DNA of 64,000 nt from contig NZ_JAPWKD010000032.1 in NCBI RefSeq assembly GCF_028283705.1, positions 732,035-796,034 of the forward strand. The letters are read 5' to 3'. A program made the position numbers and the translations under genes. How positions within the stretch are numbered: the first letter of the stretch is position 1; the number at the start of each line of letters is the position of its first letter. Shown piece by piece: positions 1 to 8,349 of this stretch. The notes below the pieces were generated by a model. That model worked only from the letters and a program-made list of their open reading frames with translations, had not been told where the DNA came from and searched no databases. The DNA is from Pantoea sp. Lineage in GTDB: Bacteria; Pseudomonadota; Gammaproteobacteria; Enterobacterales; Enterobacteriaceae.

Positions 1-774
1 ATTGGTGTGATGAACTCCTTCTTCATCAGCCACTGGGTGTTCCGCTGGCGTACCGCGATGAATAACTACTACATGCACAACTGGCAACGCCTGCGTCATG
101 TGGAAGGTGCGGCGCAGCGTGTGCAGGAAGATACCATGCGTTTCGCCAGCACGCTGGAAGACTGGGGCGTCAGCTTTATTCAGGCGATCATGACGCTGAT
201 TGCCTTCTTGCCGGTGTTGATCACCCTGTCGCATCATGTGAAAGATATCCCACTGCTGGGCAATATCCCTTACGCGCTGGTGATTGCTGCGGTGCTGTGG
301 TCAATTTTCGGCACCGGCCTGCTGGCGCTGGTGGGTATCAAGTTGCCCGGTCTGGAATTTCGTAACCAGCGGGTGGAAGCCGCCTATCGTAAAGAACTGG
401 TCTACGGCGAAGATGATGCATCGCGCGCCTCACCACCCACCGTCACTGAGCTGTTTGGCCGAGTGCGTTTTAACTATTTCCGCCTCTATTTTCACTATCT
501 GTATTTCAACATCACCCGCATTCTTTATTTGCAGGTAGATAACGTGTTCGGGCTGTTTTTGCTGTTTCCGTCGATTGTGGCAGGCACCATTACGCTCGGT
601 CTGCTGAACCAGATCACCAACGTGTTTGACCAGGTACGCTCGTCGTTCCAGTACCTGATTACCTCGTGGTCAACGCTGGTGGAGTTGATGTCGATCTACA
701 AACGTCTGCGCAGTTTTGAGCAGATTTTGCAGGATATCCCGCACGAAGAGATGATGCGCGAAGCGGCAGAATAA
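1..774 (+). CDS. sbmA: SbmA/BacA-type peptide antibiotic transporter, C-terminal part
   Basis: The frame is open from the first base to a TAA at 772-774, giving about 257 residues; SbmA is about 406, so the N-terminal third lies outside the window. SbmA is a homodimeric inner-membrane protein driven by the proton gradient that imports microcins B17 and J25, proline-rich peptides such as Bac7, and peptide-nucleic acids. It resembles an ABC membrane domain without an ATPase. Hydrophobic spans are visible at about residues 57-80, 90-113 and 180-205, and the soluble C-terminus with the stretch FRNQRVEAAYRKE is typical. It converges on dhaK with a palindromic REP-type element between the two stops. 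Nothing suggests damage; only the window edge truncates it. Confidence 0.93.
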   Translation: MGVMNSFFISHWVFRWRTAMNNYYMHNWQRLRHVEGAAQRVQEDTMRFASTLEDWGVSFIQAIMTLIAFLPVLITLSHHVKDIPLLGNIPYALVIAAVLWSIFGTGLLALVGIKLPGLEFRNQRVEAAYRKELVYGEDDASRASPPTVTELFGRVRFNYFRLYFHYLYFNITRILYLQVDNVFGLFLLFPSIVAGTITLGLLNQITNVFDQVRSSFQYLITSWSTLVELMSIYKRLRSFEQILQDIPHEEMMREAAE

Positions 775-778
775 TCCC

Positions 779-806
779 GTAGCGGCGCGATTTATCGCGC
801 CGCTAC
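779..806. repeat. REP-like palindrome, copy 1 (full length)
   Basis: A 28-base near-perfect palindrome: outer arms GTAGCGGCGCGAT and ATCGCGCCGCTAC around a TT-type centre. It sits between the convergent stops of sbmA and dhaK. This is the most complete copy of an element that recurs at 4283-4344, 8308-8331, 14672-14744, 24765-24789, 45268-45292 and, degenerate, at 55667-55719. It could also act as a bidirectional terminator, though no clear T-tract follows. Confidence 0.85.
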
Positions 807-820
807 GGTTTCATGCGTAA

Positions 821-2464
821 TCAGGGTTTCGCCAATGCGGCAAACACCTGCTCAACCGCAAATGCACCTGGATCTTTCACACCGTGCAAACTTTGCTGGT
901 TGAGATAGGCCGAGCGTCCGGCTTTGGCACTCGACATCTGCGCCGTGGCATCCGCGCCTTTCTTCGCCGCATCGGCGGCATCCTGCATGGTTTGCCCCGC
1001 CACCAGCGCCCAGAGTGCCGGTTCCAGCGCATCGATCATCGTGCGGTGCCCTGGTTGCGCACCACCATAATGTTTCATGCGTTCCAGCCCGTACATCAGC
1101 GCTTCCGGCAACTCATAACCCTCGTCCACCCGCTGTCCAGCGGCAGTGAACAGAATCGACATCAGCACACCACTCGAACCGCCCATCACCGTGGAGATCT
1201 GCTCACCCACCAGCGCCAGCAGCACTGACAATTCCGCCAGCGGCAACTGATGTTCGCGCAAACCGCGCTGAATTTTCTTCGCCCCGGCAGCAAAAGTGGA
1301 GCCGGTATCGCCATCGCCCACTTTGGCATCCAGCGCATTCAGGTCACTTTCCAGCTCGATCAGCGTTTGTGTAATGCGTTTCACTACCTCCGCCACAGCC
1401 TTGTCCTGCGATGGCGTCACTTCCAGCTCACTGAGGGGAGCGGTCGCGGTTTGCAGGCTGACCGGGGCAAAGTCATACATCGGCACCCAGCCCATCACCT
1501 GCACCGGGGCGCTCAACGCTTCGAGGAAGTGCGGCTCCAGCGCCAGCAGCGACAGTGAAAAACCTTTCATATCCAGCGCACTCACCAGCGTAGCCGGGCC
1601 AATCAGATGAGTGATGCGTGCCGCCAGCGGTGACTGCAACACTTCGCGCGTCAGCAGCGCCAGCTCAAGCTGTGAGAAACCGCCGAGGTTATTGATCAGC
1701 AGCAGCGACTGTTTGCCGTCTGGCAGCGTCTGGGCCAGTTTATCCGTCATGATGCTGCTGATTTTCCGGCTATTTTGCGTATCAAGCGTCACTACGCCCG
1801 GTTCGCCATGTATGCCCATGCCCAGCTCGCTGTGCCCTTCCCGCACGCGATCATCGCGTTTTTCACCCGGAATATGGCAGGTGCCAAACGCCAGGCCAAT
1901 CGACGAGGTGGCTTCTATCGTCTGCTGCGCTAACGCTTTGACGACACTGAGCGGTTTGCCCTGTTCGGCAGCGTGACCGGCAATTTTATGCACCAGCACT
2001 GTCCCGGCAATGCCTCGCGGCTGCGGGTTATCTGGCAGGGCGATGTCGTCCTGCACCATCACCAGCTCCACTTTGTAGCCGAGCTTTTTCGCTTTCTCCG
2101 CCGCCAGCCCGAAATTGAGGCGGTCACCGGTATAATTTTTCACAATTAACAAACAGCCCGCGTCGCCGGTGACATTGATAATCGCACTCAGCACCGCATC
2201 AACACTCGGCGAGGCGAAGATATCGCCGCACACTGCCGCCGTCAGCATCCCTTTACCGACAAATCCGGCATGGGCCGGTTCATGGCCGGAGCCACCCCCG
2301 GAAATCAGCGCGACTTTGCTTTTGTCCCAGTCACTGCGCACCACGACGCGGATCTCATCTCCGAGATCCAGCCGACTGAGGTTATGCCACGGGGTACTCA
2401 ACAGAATCCCTTCGATAGCTTCGTTAACCAGATCGACCTTCTTATGCATAAAAAACTGGCTCAT
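821..2464 (-). CDS. dhaK: ATP-dependent dihydroxyacetone kinase (DhaK-DhaL fusion)
   Basis: 547 residues, close to the 552-residue Citrobacter freundii enzyme, which phosphorylates dihydroxyacetone to DHAP with ATP. The N-terminal DhaK domain (about 1-330) carries SGGGSGHEP (55-63) and GMGIHGEPG, whose His219 corresponds to the residue that covalently binds the substrate as a hemiaminal. The C-terminal DhaL domain (from about 360) has the nucleotide and Mg-binding signature DAKVGDGDTGST and a GGSSG loop. The fusion is the ATP-dependent type, not the PTS-dependent DhaKLM complex of E. coli. An AGGGAG ribosome site precedes the ATG. It stands alone, downstream of yncE on the same strand and 122 bp away, with a hairpin between. 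No dha regulator or glycerol dehydrogenase is adjacent. Confidence 0.95.
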   Translation of the reverse strand: MSQFFMHKKVDLVNEAIEGILLSTPWHNLSRLDLGDEIRVVVRSDWDKSKVALISGGGSGHEPAHAGFVGKGMLTAAVCGDIFASPSVDAVLSAIINVTGDAGCLLIVKNYTGDRLNFGLAAEKAKKLGYKVELVMVQDDIALPDNPQPRGIAGTVLVHKIAGHAAEQGKPLSVVKALAQQTIEATSSIGLAFGTCHIPGEKRDDRVREGHSELGMGIHGEPGVVTLDTQNSRKISSIMTDKLAQTLPDGKQSLLLINNLGGFSQLELALLTREVLQSPLAARITHLIGPATLVSALDMKGFSLSLLALEPHFLEALSAPVQVMGWVPMYDFAPVSLQTATAPLSELEVTPSQDKAVAEVVKRITQTLIELESDLNALDAKVGDGDTGSTFAAGAKKIQRGLREHQLPLAELSVLLALVGEQISTVMGGSSGVLMSILFTAAGQRVDEGYELPEALMYGLERMKHYGGAQPGHRTMIDALEPALWALVAGQTMQDAADAAKKGADATAQMSSAKAGRSAYLNQQSLHGVKDPGAFAVEQVFAALAKP

Positions 2465-2546
2465 TGCGTTCTCCCTTTTGGTGTTGTGGTACTTAAAGGT
2501 AGCGCAGTAAGCGCAGTGAAACGCTGAGCAAAGGCAGGAAATGCAA

Positions 2547-2566
2547 AGGGCGGCACAAGCCGCCCT
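2547..2566 (-). terminator. Hairpin after yncE
   Basis: Perfect 8-bp stem AGGGCGGC / GCCGCCCT with a 4-base loop, 21 bases downstream of the yncE stop on the minus strand, followed by TTTGCATTT. The T-tract is weak, but the position fits a yncE terminator. Confidence 0.6.
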
Positions 2567-2586
2567 GCAAATTCAGATAAATGTGA

Positions 2587-3642
2587 TCACAGCGCGATGC
2601 GCAGCACACTATCCGGATTTTTGGGTGGTTCTTTACGTGAGCCAGGCTGTTTGATGCTGACAAACAACGTTTTACCATCCGCCGACAGCGCAAGGCTGTT
2701 CGGCAGGCCCGGTGCTTTGACGGTGCGTTTTACTTTGTAGTTGCTGGCGTCAATGATGCTGATTTCGCCCGCTTTGCGGTGCGTCACGTACAGTTCATCA
2801 CGGTCAGCATTGAACAGCACCGCCAGCGATTCAGGGACATCAATCCGGTGGATAACCTGCTGGCTACGGGTATCCAGCACCAGCACCTGCGGCTGTTTGG
2901 AATCGCTGAGGAAGGCGCGATGGCCCTGGGTATCCAGCGCGATGTTCAGGAAGAAATGATCTTTATCCGCGTCGATTTTATGACGCTTTTCAATCGCATT
3001 CAGGCGGGTATTGATGGTGACCAGCTCACCGTCGCCGTTGGTAACGTAGAGTTTCTGCGCAGCGGAATCCAGCGCCAGGCCGGTGCCCATTTTGCCAGTG
3101 TTCGGCACGGTGCTAATCAGTTGCAGCGTTTTGCCATCCACCACCCAGACCACGCTTTGCGGGCCCAGACCGGTGATATAAACGCGGTCAGTCGCCGCAT
3201 CGGCTACCAGCTCACGCGGTTGCAGCGGACGCACATCTTCGCTGCGCTTACGGCCATCCAGCACCAGTGTATTCAGTACCTTGCCGCTGGTGGCATCCAC
3301 CGCTGTCACCGCCGCATTCACGGTATTACCGATGTAGAGGACGTTGGTTTTGGGGTTGATGGTGGCACCGAAGGCTTTCAGGTCGGTATCGATGGTTTGT
3401 TTTACCGCCAGATTTTGCGGGTCGAGACGATAGACGGTGCCGCCTTTTTCGTTGGTGGCATTTTGTGACGTCGCCAGAAACAGCGCGTTATCGCTGTTGC
3501 TGAACGCCAGTTCATAGGCACCTTTCGAGATCGGCTGATTCAATTCCTGAGCATCTGCCGCCATTACCGCAGAGGTAGAAAACAGGGCTGTCGCCAGAAA
3601 CAGTGGACGCAGCACCCACTGCACAGTTTTATTCGCTTTCAT
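2587..3642 (-). CDS. yncE: YncE, periplasmic seven-bladed beta-propeller protein
   Basis: 351 residues from the ATG at 3642; an upstream GTG-initiated extension lacks a ribosome site. Residues 1-28 form a Sec signal peptide ending AVMAADA. The mature protein is made of WD40/YVTN-like repeats and keeps landmarks of E. coli YncE: KGAYELAFS, KPFGATIN-like KAFGATIN, RPLQPRELVAD, NTGKMGTGLALDS, PESLAVLFN and LALSADGKTLFVS. E. coli YncE is a periplasmic propeller reported to bind DNA and to be iron-repressed through Fur; its cellular role is unsettled. A Fur-like box lies about 110 bp upstream. It is probably monocistronic, followed by a hairpin and then dhaK. Confidence 0.93.
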   Translation of the reverse strand: MKANKTVQWVLRPLFLATALFSTSAVMAADAQELNQPISKGAYELAFSNSDNALFLATSQNATNEKGGTVYRLDPQNLAVKQTIDTDLKAFGATINPKTNVLYIGNTVNAAVTAVDATSGKVLNTLVLDGRKRSEDVRPLQPRELVADAATDRVYITGLGPQSVVWVVDGKTLQLISTVPNTGKMGTGLALDSAAQKLYVTNGDGELVTINTRLNAIEKRHKIDADKDHFFLNIALDTQGHRAFLSDSKQPQVLVLDTRSQQVIHRIDVPESLAVLFNADRDELYVTHRKAGEISIIDASNYKVKRTVKAPGLPNSLALSADGKTLFVSIKQPGSRKEPPKNPDSVLRIAL

Positions 3643-3750
3643 GACTTCTCCATAGCAAAACCACCGCCTCACGGCAGTGAATGAAAGCCCGACATTGCAA
3701 CCAGATCGTTAAAAGCAGCCCGAGGCAGGCCGACGAAGGATTTTATTTTT

Positions 3751-3769
3751 GCGAATAGTAATCATTTAC
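3751..3769 (-). promoter_or_regulatory. Fur-like box upstream of yncE
   Basis: GCGAATAGTAATCATTTAC matches the 19-bp Fur consensus at 13 positions, including the central TAATCATT core. It lies about 110 bp before the yncE start and fits iron repression of yncE as known in E. coli. No promoter hexamers were assigned. Confidence 0.55.
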
Positions 3770-3807
3770 GAAGGAAAGCGACAGGATTTTATCTGCTTAA
3801 ACGCGGC

Positions 3808-3829
3808 CAGGGCGCCCAGAGGCGCCCTG
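3808..3829 (-). terminator. Hairpin after the BhsA-type gene
   Basis: Perfect 9-bp stem CAGGGCGCC / GGCGCCCTG with a CAGA loop, 22 bases beyond the stop of the 3852-4061 gene. On the minus strand only a short T-run follows, so it may be a weak or Rho-assisted terminator. Confidence 0.5.
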
Positions 3830-3851
3830 TCAGCACAGATTGTTAACTGAC

Positions 3852-4061
3852 TTATTTAGTCAGTTCAGCGGTCATGTGCACGCCGTTGTTGAAGGTGGCT
3901 TCTGTCACTTTATAGGAAGCACCAACTTCTTGTGCCTGAGCAGCAATTTTCGCTTCAGCACCGTCCAGAGTTGACGCGGTAGCGGTCACGCTCTGAGCAA
4001 AGCTGGCGAAAGGCAGGACGGAAAGAGCAACAACAGCAGCAAAAGTTTTGATAGATTTCAT
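3852..4061 (-). CDS. YdgH/BhsA/McbA-like small periplasmic protein (DUF1471)
   Basis: 69 residues from the ATG at 4061, chosen because GAGGA sits seven bases upstream; a longer start at 4079 has no site. Residues 1-22 are a signal peptide (cleavage after SFA). The mature part holds the family pattern LDGAEAKIAAQA, a YKVTEA strand and a C-terminal VHMTAELTK. Members (BhsA, McbA, YdgH, YahO) are small stress-induced envelope proteins linked to biofilm, copper or acid responses; which one this is cannot be told. A paralogue with a nearly identical N-terminus lies at 33347-33556. It is preceded by about 300 bp of AT-rich sequence and a REP pair. Confidence 0.88.
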   Translation of the reverse strand: MKSIKTFAAVVALSVLPFASFAQSVTATASTLDGAEAKIAAQAQEVGASYKVTEATFNNGVHMTAELTK

Positions 4062-4282
4062 GGTCAATTCCTCGGTCAATATTTGATTAGGTAAGGCGTC
4101 ATCGCCTTGTTGAGATAAATATTAGGCCGAAAATTGATCAACAAAAAGCGGAGAGATTTGCGGTTATCATTCAAAAAAATTGACCATAAAAAGCACGTTA
4201 TGGTTAGCTTTTGCACACAGTGTTAATAATCTGCGTTTTAGTTAAAAGGCAGGATTTATCGCTGTGATTACTGAAAGTTAAC

Positions 4283-4344
4283 GTGCGCGATAAATCGCGC
4301 CGCTACAAGCAGGTGCAATTTGTAGCGACGCGATTTATCGCGTG
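4283..4344. repeat. REP-like palindrome pair in inverted orientation
   Basis: Two copies face each other: 4283-4306 (GCGCGATAAATCGCGC then CGCTAC) and 4321-4344 (TGTAGCGACGCGATTTATCG then CGTG). The arrangement resembles a bacterial interspersed mosaic element. It lies downstream of the NepI-like gene on the minus strand; the run of T after the second copy points to the plus strand. Confidence 0.8.
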
Positions 4345-4358
4345 TTTTTTTTAATTAC

Positions 4359-5546
4359 CTACCCGTGATGCCGCACACGGGTGAAAATGGTTATCGCCGC
4401 CAGCAACATCAGTACACCACTGGAGAGGAATACCCCGCCTGCGCCCTGCAAATCAAACATCCAGCCACCCGCAGCAGCACCGGCGGTGATCGCCAGCTGA
4501 ATCGTCGCCACCAGCAAGCCACCACCGGATTCCGCGTCATCCGGCACAGCACGGGAAATCCAGGTTGACCAGCCAGTCGGCATCGAACCAAATGCCAGGC
4601 CCCATACCGCGACACCAACCGCCACCAGCCACGAGACACCGCCGAAGCTCACCAGCACCAGCGCAGTGACGCTCATCAGCAGCGCCATACCGCTTAGGGT
4701 CAGCGAAACGCTGCGCGTCACCAGATAACCCGCCAGCGAAGTCCCGAAGAAGTTCGCCACACCAAACGCCAGCAGCACCAGCGACAGCTGATTGACGTTA
4801 AGCTGCGCAGCGCTTTCCAGGAACGGACGCAGGTAAGTAAAGAAGGCGAAGTGACCGGTAAACATCATGATCACCGCCAGCATCCCCCAGCGCATCACGC
4901 TGCGGCGCAGCAGGTCCAGCACGCCACCACTGCGTGCCTTGTTTTCCGGCGGCATGGCAGGCAGGGTAAAGAACTGCCAGAACAACGCCAGCACGCCTAA
5001 CGCACCGGTCAGCAGGAAAATATTGCGCCAGCCAATCAGCCCACCCAGATAGCTGCCAAGCGGCGCGGCGATGATGGTCGCCAGTGAAATCCCGCTAAAT
5101 ACAATCGATAGCGCACGTGGCACCTGGTCATTCGGCACCAGACGCATGGTGATGGCGGTTGATAACGTCCAGAAACCACCAATCGCCATGCCCAGCAACA
5201 CACGCGCCAGCAGGATCATGGTGAGATCCTCAGCAAACGCCACCAGCAGCGCCGAGGCGATCAACAACAGGGTAAATGCCAGCATCACCATGCGACGATC
5301 AAGACGGCGGGTGAGATTGCCAATCACCAGGCTGGTCAGCAGCGCCACCAGCGCGGTCACTGTGACGGTTTGTCCCGCCTGCCCTTCACTGACCTGCAAC
5401 GAAGCGGCAATCGGCGTCAGCAGGCTTACCGGCAAAAACTCGGCGGTAATCAGGCCGAATACGCCGAAAGCCATGGCAAATACCGCACCCCACGCGGGTT
5501 TCTCCACCGGCAAACTCTGTTCGACGACATCACTATTCAGGCTCAT
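4359..5546 (-). CDS. MFS exporter, NepI-like (purine nucleoside efflux family)
   Basis: 395 residues with twelve predicted membrane segments. It shares with E. coli NepI the N-terminal pattern AEFLPVSLLTPIA, the DRR loop at about residue 83, RVLLGMAIGGFW, the stretch around residue 160 that reads APLGSYLGGLIGWRN, and late GWSTWISRAV. NepI exports purine ribonucleosides such as inosine by proton antiport. By family the substrate would be a nucleoside or drug, but the sequence does not decide it, so no symbol is given. It is divergent from an AraC-family gene 103 bp away, which is the likely regulator. Confidence 0.8.
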   Translation of the reverse strand: MSLNSDVVEQSLPVEKPAWGAVFAMAFGVFGLITAEFLPVSLLTPIAASLQVSEGQAGQTVTVTALVALLTSLVIGNLTRRLDRRMVMLAFTLLLIASALLVAFAEDLTMILLARVLLGMAIGGFWTLSTAITMRLVPNDQVPRALSIVFSGISLATIIAAPLGSYLGGLIGWRNIFLLTGALGVLALFWQFFTLPAMPPENKARSGGVLDLLRRSVMRWGMLAVIMMFTGHFAFFTYLRPFLESAAQLNVNQLSLVLLAFGVANFFGTSLAGYLVTRSVSLTLSGMALLMSVTALVLVSFGGVSWLVAVGVAVWGLAFGSMPTGWSTWISRAVPDDAESGGGLLVATIQLAITAGAAAGGWMFDLQGAGGVFLSSGVLMLLAAITIFTRVRHHG

Positions 5547-5649
5547 CTGCGATCCCCATCACAAAATATTAAAGAGTGAGCATAGTGAGCAACAGCAAGA
5601 CGATCTATGATACAGAAACTTTGTTTTTTGATAATTCGTCTGGAATCGT

Positions 5650-6609
5650 ATGAGCCGCTATGAAGATCTGACCAGTGAACTGCTGATGGGCATGCGTCTG
5701 TACGGCGTCAGGTATCAGCGTATCGCCCTGAATGCCCCGTTTGGCCTGCGTTACGACGATGCGCCAGGCCGGGCGCAGCTGCATTTTGTCGGACGCGGAT
5801 CGCTGCTGATCCGCTCCGCCTCCGGGACGATCTATCCCCTTGAGGCCGGTGATGCGCTGCTGATCCCGCATGGTCGGCCCCACGCGCTGATCTCAAGCGA
5901 AGAAGCGCACTGCGAGCCGATCAGCACCTTTAATAGCAAACCGATTTGCGACAGCGTCTGTGCCATTGACGGCACCGCGTGCGACAGCCCGGATAACGCC
6001 GATGTGGTGCTGTTCAGCGCCTGCATGGCGTTTGAACTGGGCGGGATGCAGCCGCTGGTGCACACCATGCCGGATGTGATGCTGGTCAGCACGCTGCTGG
6101 CGCAATATCCGGAAATCCAGCCAATCCTCGATGCGATGGAGCGGGAAACGCGCTTGCGCCAGGCGGGATTTGCCGGGATTTTGTCACGTCTGGCGGATGT
6201 GGTGGCGGCACAGATTGTGCGTGGCTGGGTGGAAAACGGCTGCGGCAAAGGCAGCGGGCTGGTGCAGGCGCTGCGCGATCCGCGCCTCAGTCTGGCGATG
6301 GCGGCCATGCACCGCGCGCCAGGCGAAAACTGGACGGTAGAACGGCTGGCACGCGAATCGGGCAGCTCGCGTTCGGTGTTTGCCGCCCGTTTTCAGTCGG
6401 CCACCGGCATGACGCCGCTGCGCTATCTCACCGAACTGCGTATGCGTCTGGCTGTGCAGCGCATCGTTAACGAAGGAGAGGCGATGGAAAGCGTCGCCTT
6501 TCATCTGGGTTACGGCTCGCTGGCGGCATTCAGTCGGGCGTTCAAGCGGATTGTCGGACAACCGCCAGGCGCACTGCGCGCCCGACGGGAGGTGATTTCC
6601 GAGCTTTAA
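5650..6609 (+). CDS. AraC-family transcriptional regulator with cupin domain
   Basis: 319 residues. The N-terminal half (about 1-190) is a cupin-type sensor like that of the AraC_binding/cupin_6 group (LHFVGRGSLLIRS, PLEAGDALLIPHGRPH). The C-terminal 100 residues hold two helix-turn-helix motifs; the second has the family signature with VAFHLGYGSLAAFSRAFKR then GQPPGALR. It is divergent from the NepI-like exporter and so probably controls it; the effector is unknown. Its stop overlaps the convergent stop of aer (shared TTAA at 6606-6609). Confidence 0.88.
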   Translation: MSRYEDLTSELLMGMRLYGVRYQRIALNAPFGLRYDDAPGRAQLHFVGRGSLLIRSASGTIYPLEAGDALLIPHGRPHALISSEEAHCEPISTFNSKPICDSVCAIDGTACDSPDNADVVLFSACMAFELGGMQPLVHTMPDVMLVSTLLAQYPEIQPILDAMERETRLRQAGFAGILSRLADVVAAQIVRGWVENGCGKGSGLVQALRDPRLSLAMAAMHRAPGENWTVERLARESGSSRSVFAARFQSATGMTPLRYLTELRMRLAVQRIVNEGEAMESVAFHLGYGSLAAFSRAFKRIVGQPPGALRARREVISEL

Positions 6610-8138
6610 CGGAACACGCTGATCGCTTCCACCAGGCGATTCGCCTGGCGTGCCATACGTTCTGACGCTTCTGCCCCTTCCTGCACGCGCGCGGCGTTTT
6701 GATGGGTGATGTCATCCAGGTCCTCCACCGCGCCGCTTACCTCGCTCAGCGCCACGGATTGTTCTGCCGTCGCCGCACTGATCTGCGCGATTAACGCGGT
6801 GACATGCTGCACCTGTTCAACGATGTCCTGCATGGTGCGCCCGGCAGCGTCGGCGTGGCTGCTGCCTGACTGCACACGGCTGGCGCTGGTTTCCACCAGC
6901 TTTTTGATCTCGCTGGCCGCAGTGGCGCTCCGCTGCGCCAGGTTGCGCACTTCACCGGCCACCACAGCAAAACCTTTGCCCTGTTCCCCGGCGCGTGCCG
7001 CTTCAACCGCCGCATTCAGTGCCAGGATATTGGTCTGGAAGGCAATGCCGTCAATCACACTGGTAATATTGGCGATACGCTTAGCACTGTCGGCAATCTC
7101 CGCCATCATGCCGACCATTTCCTGCATCACTTTACCGCCCTGCACCGCCGCCTGGCTGGTGTTGGCCGAAAGATCATTCACTTCGCTGGCGGTTTCGGTA
7201 TTACTTTTCACTGTCGCCGTCATTTCGTTCATGGTGGCGGCCGTTTGCTGTACATTGGCAGCCGCCTGCTCAGTACGCCGACTCAGTTCATCGTTGCTGC
7301 GCGCAATGGCATCGCTGGCACCCAGCACGTTAATCGCCTGACCACTGACATCATCCACCAGCCAGCGGAACATCAGCCCGAGCTGACCAATGGCACGCAG
7401 CGTGACGCCGATTTCATCGACGCGATCCATCTGCTCCACTTTATGGCTGGCCCCGGTCGCCACACTCAATGCCTGGCGGCAGATACGTTCCATCGGGCGT
7501 GAAATCTGTTGCTCCAGCCACAGGCTGGCCAGCAACAATAACAGCGCCATACCGCCGCTAAAGTAGCCCAGCGCCAGCGGTGGCAGGCCAAGCAACCAGA
7601 CCCCCAGCACTGACAGCGGCAGCAGCGCGGCCAGGGGGGAACGAATCCGCCAGCGCAGCGGCAACGTTTTGAGTAACGCGCTAAAGCGCCCCACAATTAA
7701 CCCTTTATGAAAACGGCGGCCTTTACTGCGCCCCTCACGAAAATCCCGATACAGCGCCTCGCTCTGGCGGATTTCTTCGGGTGTCGGTTTGGTACGCACA
7801 GACATATACCCCTGCACCTGCCCCGCGCGTACCACCGGAATGGCGTTGGCGCGCACCCAGTAATGATCACCGTTTTTACGCCGGTTTTTCACCAGTGCGG
7901 TCCAGGGTTCACCCTGTTTTAACGTCGCCCACATATCCGCAAAGGCTTCCGGCGGCATATCCGGGTGACGCACCATGTTATGTGGCTGACCATTCACCTC
8001 CTCCGGGGTAAATCCACTGACCTCAATAAAAGCATCGTTGGCGTAGGTGATATAGCTGTTGAGATCGGTGGTAGACATCAGGGTGGCATGATCGTCAAAG
8101 ACGTATTCACGCTGAGTGATGGGCTGATTGTTACGCAT
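6606..8138 (-). CDS. aer: Aer, aerotaxis/energy-taxis receptor
   Basis: 510 residues, against 506 in E. coli. Domains in order: FAD-binding PAS (about 10-130; DLNSYITYANDAF, GQPHNMVRHPDMP, NGDHYWVRANAIP), a short F1 linker, one hydrophobic hairpin (about 165-210), HAMP, and a methyl-accepting signalling domain with the hairpin tip AFQTNILALNAAVEAARAGE. Aer senses electron-transport redox state through FAD and signals to CheA/CheW. There is no periplasmic sensor, as expected. A sigma-28-type promoter lies 55-82 bp upstream. Presence implies a motile, chemotactic host. The C-terminus lacks an NWETF-like CheR tether, also as in Aer. Confidence 0.95.
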   Translation of the reverse strand: MRNNQPITQREYVFDDHATLMSTTDLNSYITYANDAFIEVSGFTPEEVNGQPHNMVRHPDMPPEAFADMWATLKQGEPWTALVKNRRKNGDHYWVRANAIPVVRAGQVQGYMSVRTKPTPEEIRQSEALYRDFREGRSKGRRFHKGLIVGRFSALLKTLPLRWRIRSPLAALLPLSVLGVWLLGLPPLALGYFSGGMALLLLLASLWLEQQISRPMERICRQALSVATGASHKVEQMDRVDEIGVTLRAIGQLGLMFRWLVDDVSGQAINVLGASDAIARSNDELSRRTEQAAANVQQTAATMNEMTATVKSNTETASEVNDLSANTSQAAVQGGKVMQEMVGMMAEIADSAKRIANITSVIDGIAFQTNILALNAAVEAARAGEQGKGFAVVAGEVRNLAQRSATAASEIKKLVETSASRVQSGSSHADAAGRTMQDIVEQVQHVTALIAQISAATAEQSVALSEVSGAVEDLDDITHQNAARVQEGAEASERMARQANRLVEAISVFR

Positions 8139-8192
8139 GATTGAGTCCTTGCAAGCCAGAGGCGAGAAAAAAATTGATAACCCTTCTTTATC

Positions 8193-8220
8193 TTTTCGGC
8201 AGGAAAAGGTCGTAACTTTA
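8193..8220 (-). promoter_or_regulatory. Sigma-28 (FliA) type promoter of aer
   Basis: On the minus strand TAAAGTTA (8220-8213) and GCCGAAAA (8200-8193) are separated by 12 bp, close to the TAAAGTTT-N11-GCCGATAA consensus. Aer belongs to the flagellar class 3 regulon in E. coli. The spacer is one base longer than ideal. Confidence 0.65.
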
Positions 8221-8307
8221 ATATGGTTATCTCATTTTAAATCCGCATAAGCAGGGGATTGGCAGGTTCAGGGGAGCAAAAAGGGAGAAAAACCCATTAA
8301 ATTTCAT

Positions 8308-8331
8308 GTAGTGGCGCGAATTATCGCGCCG
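8308..8331. repeat. REP-like palindrome, single copy
   Basis: GTAGTGGCGCGAATTATCGC followed by GCCG, a diverged copy of the 779-806 element, followed by TTTTTT on the plus strand. It lies between the murP stop and the aer promoter region. Confidence 0.75.
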
Positions 8332-8349
8332 TTTTTTGACGTTAATCGA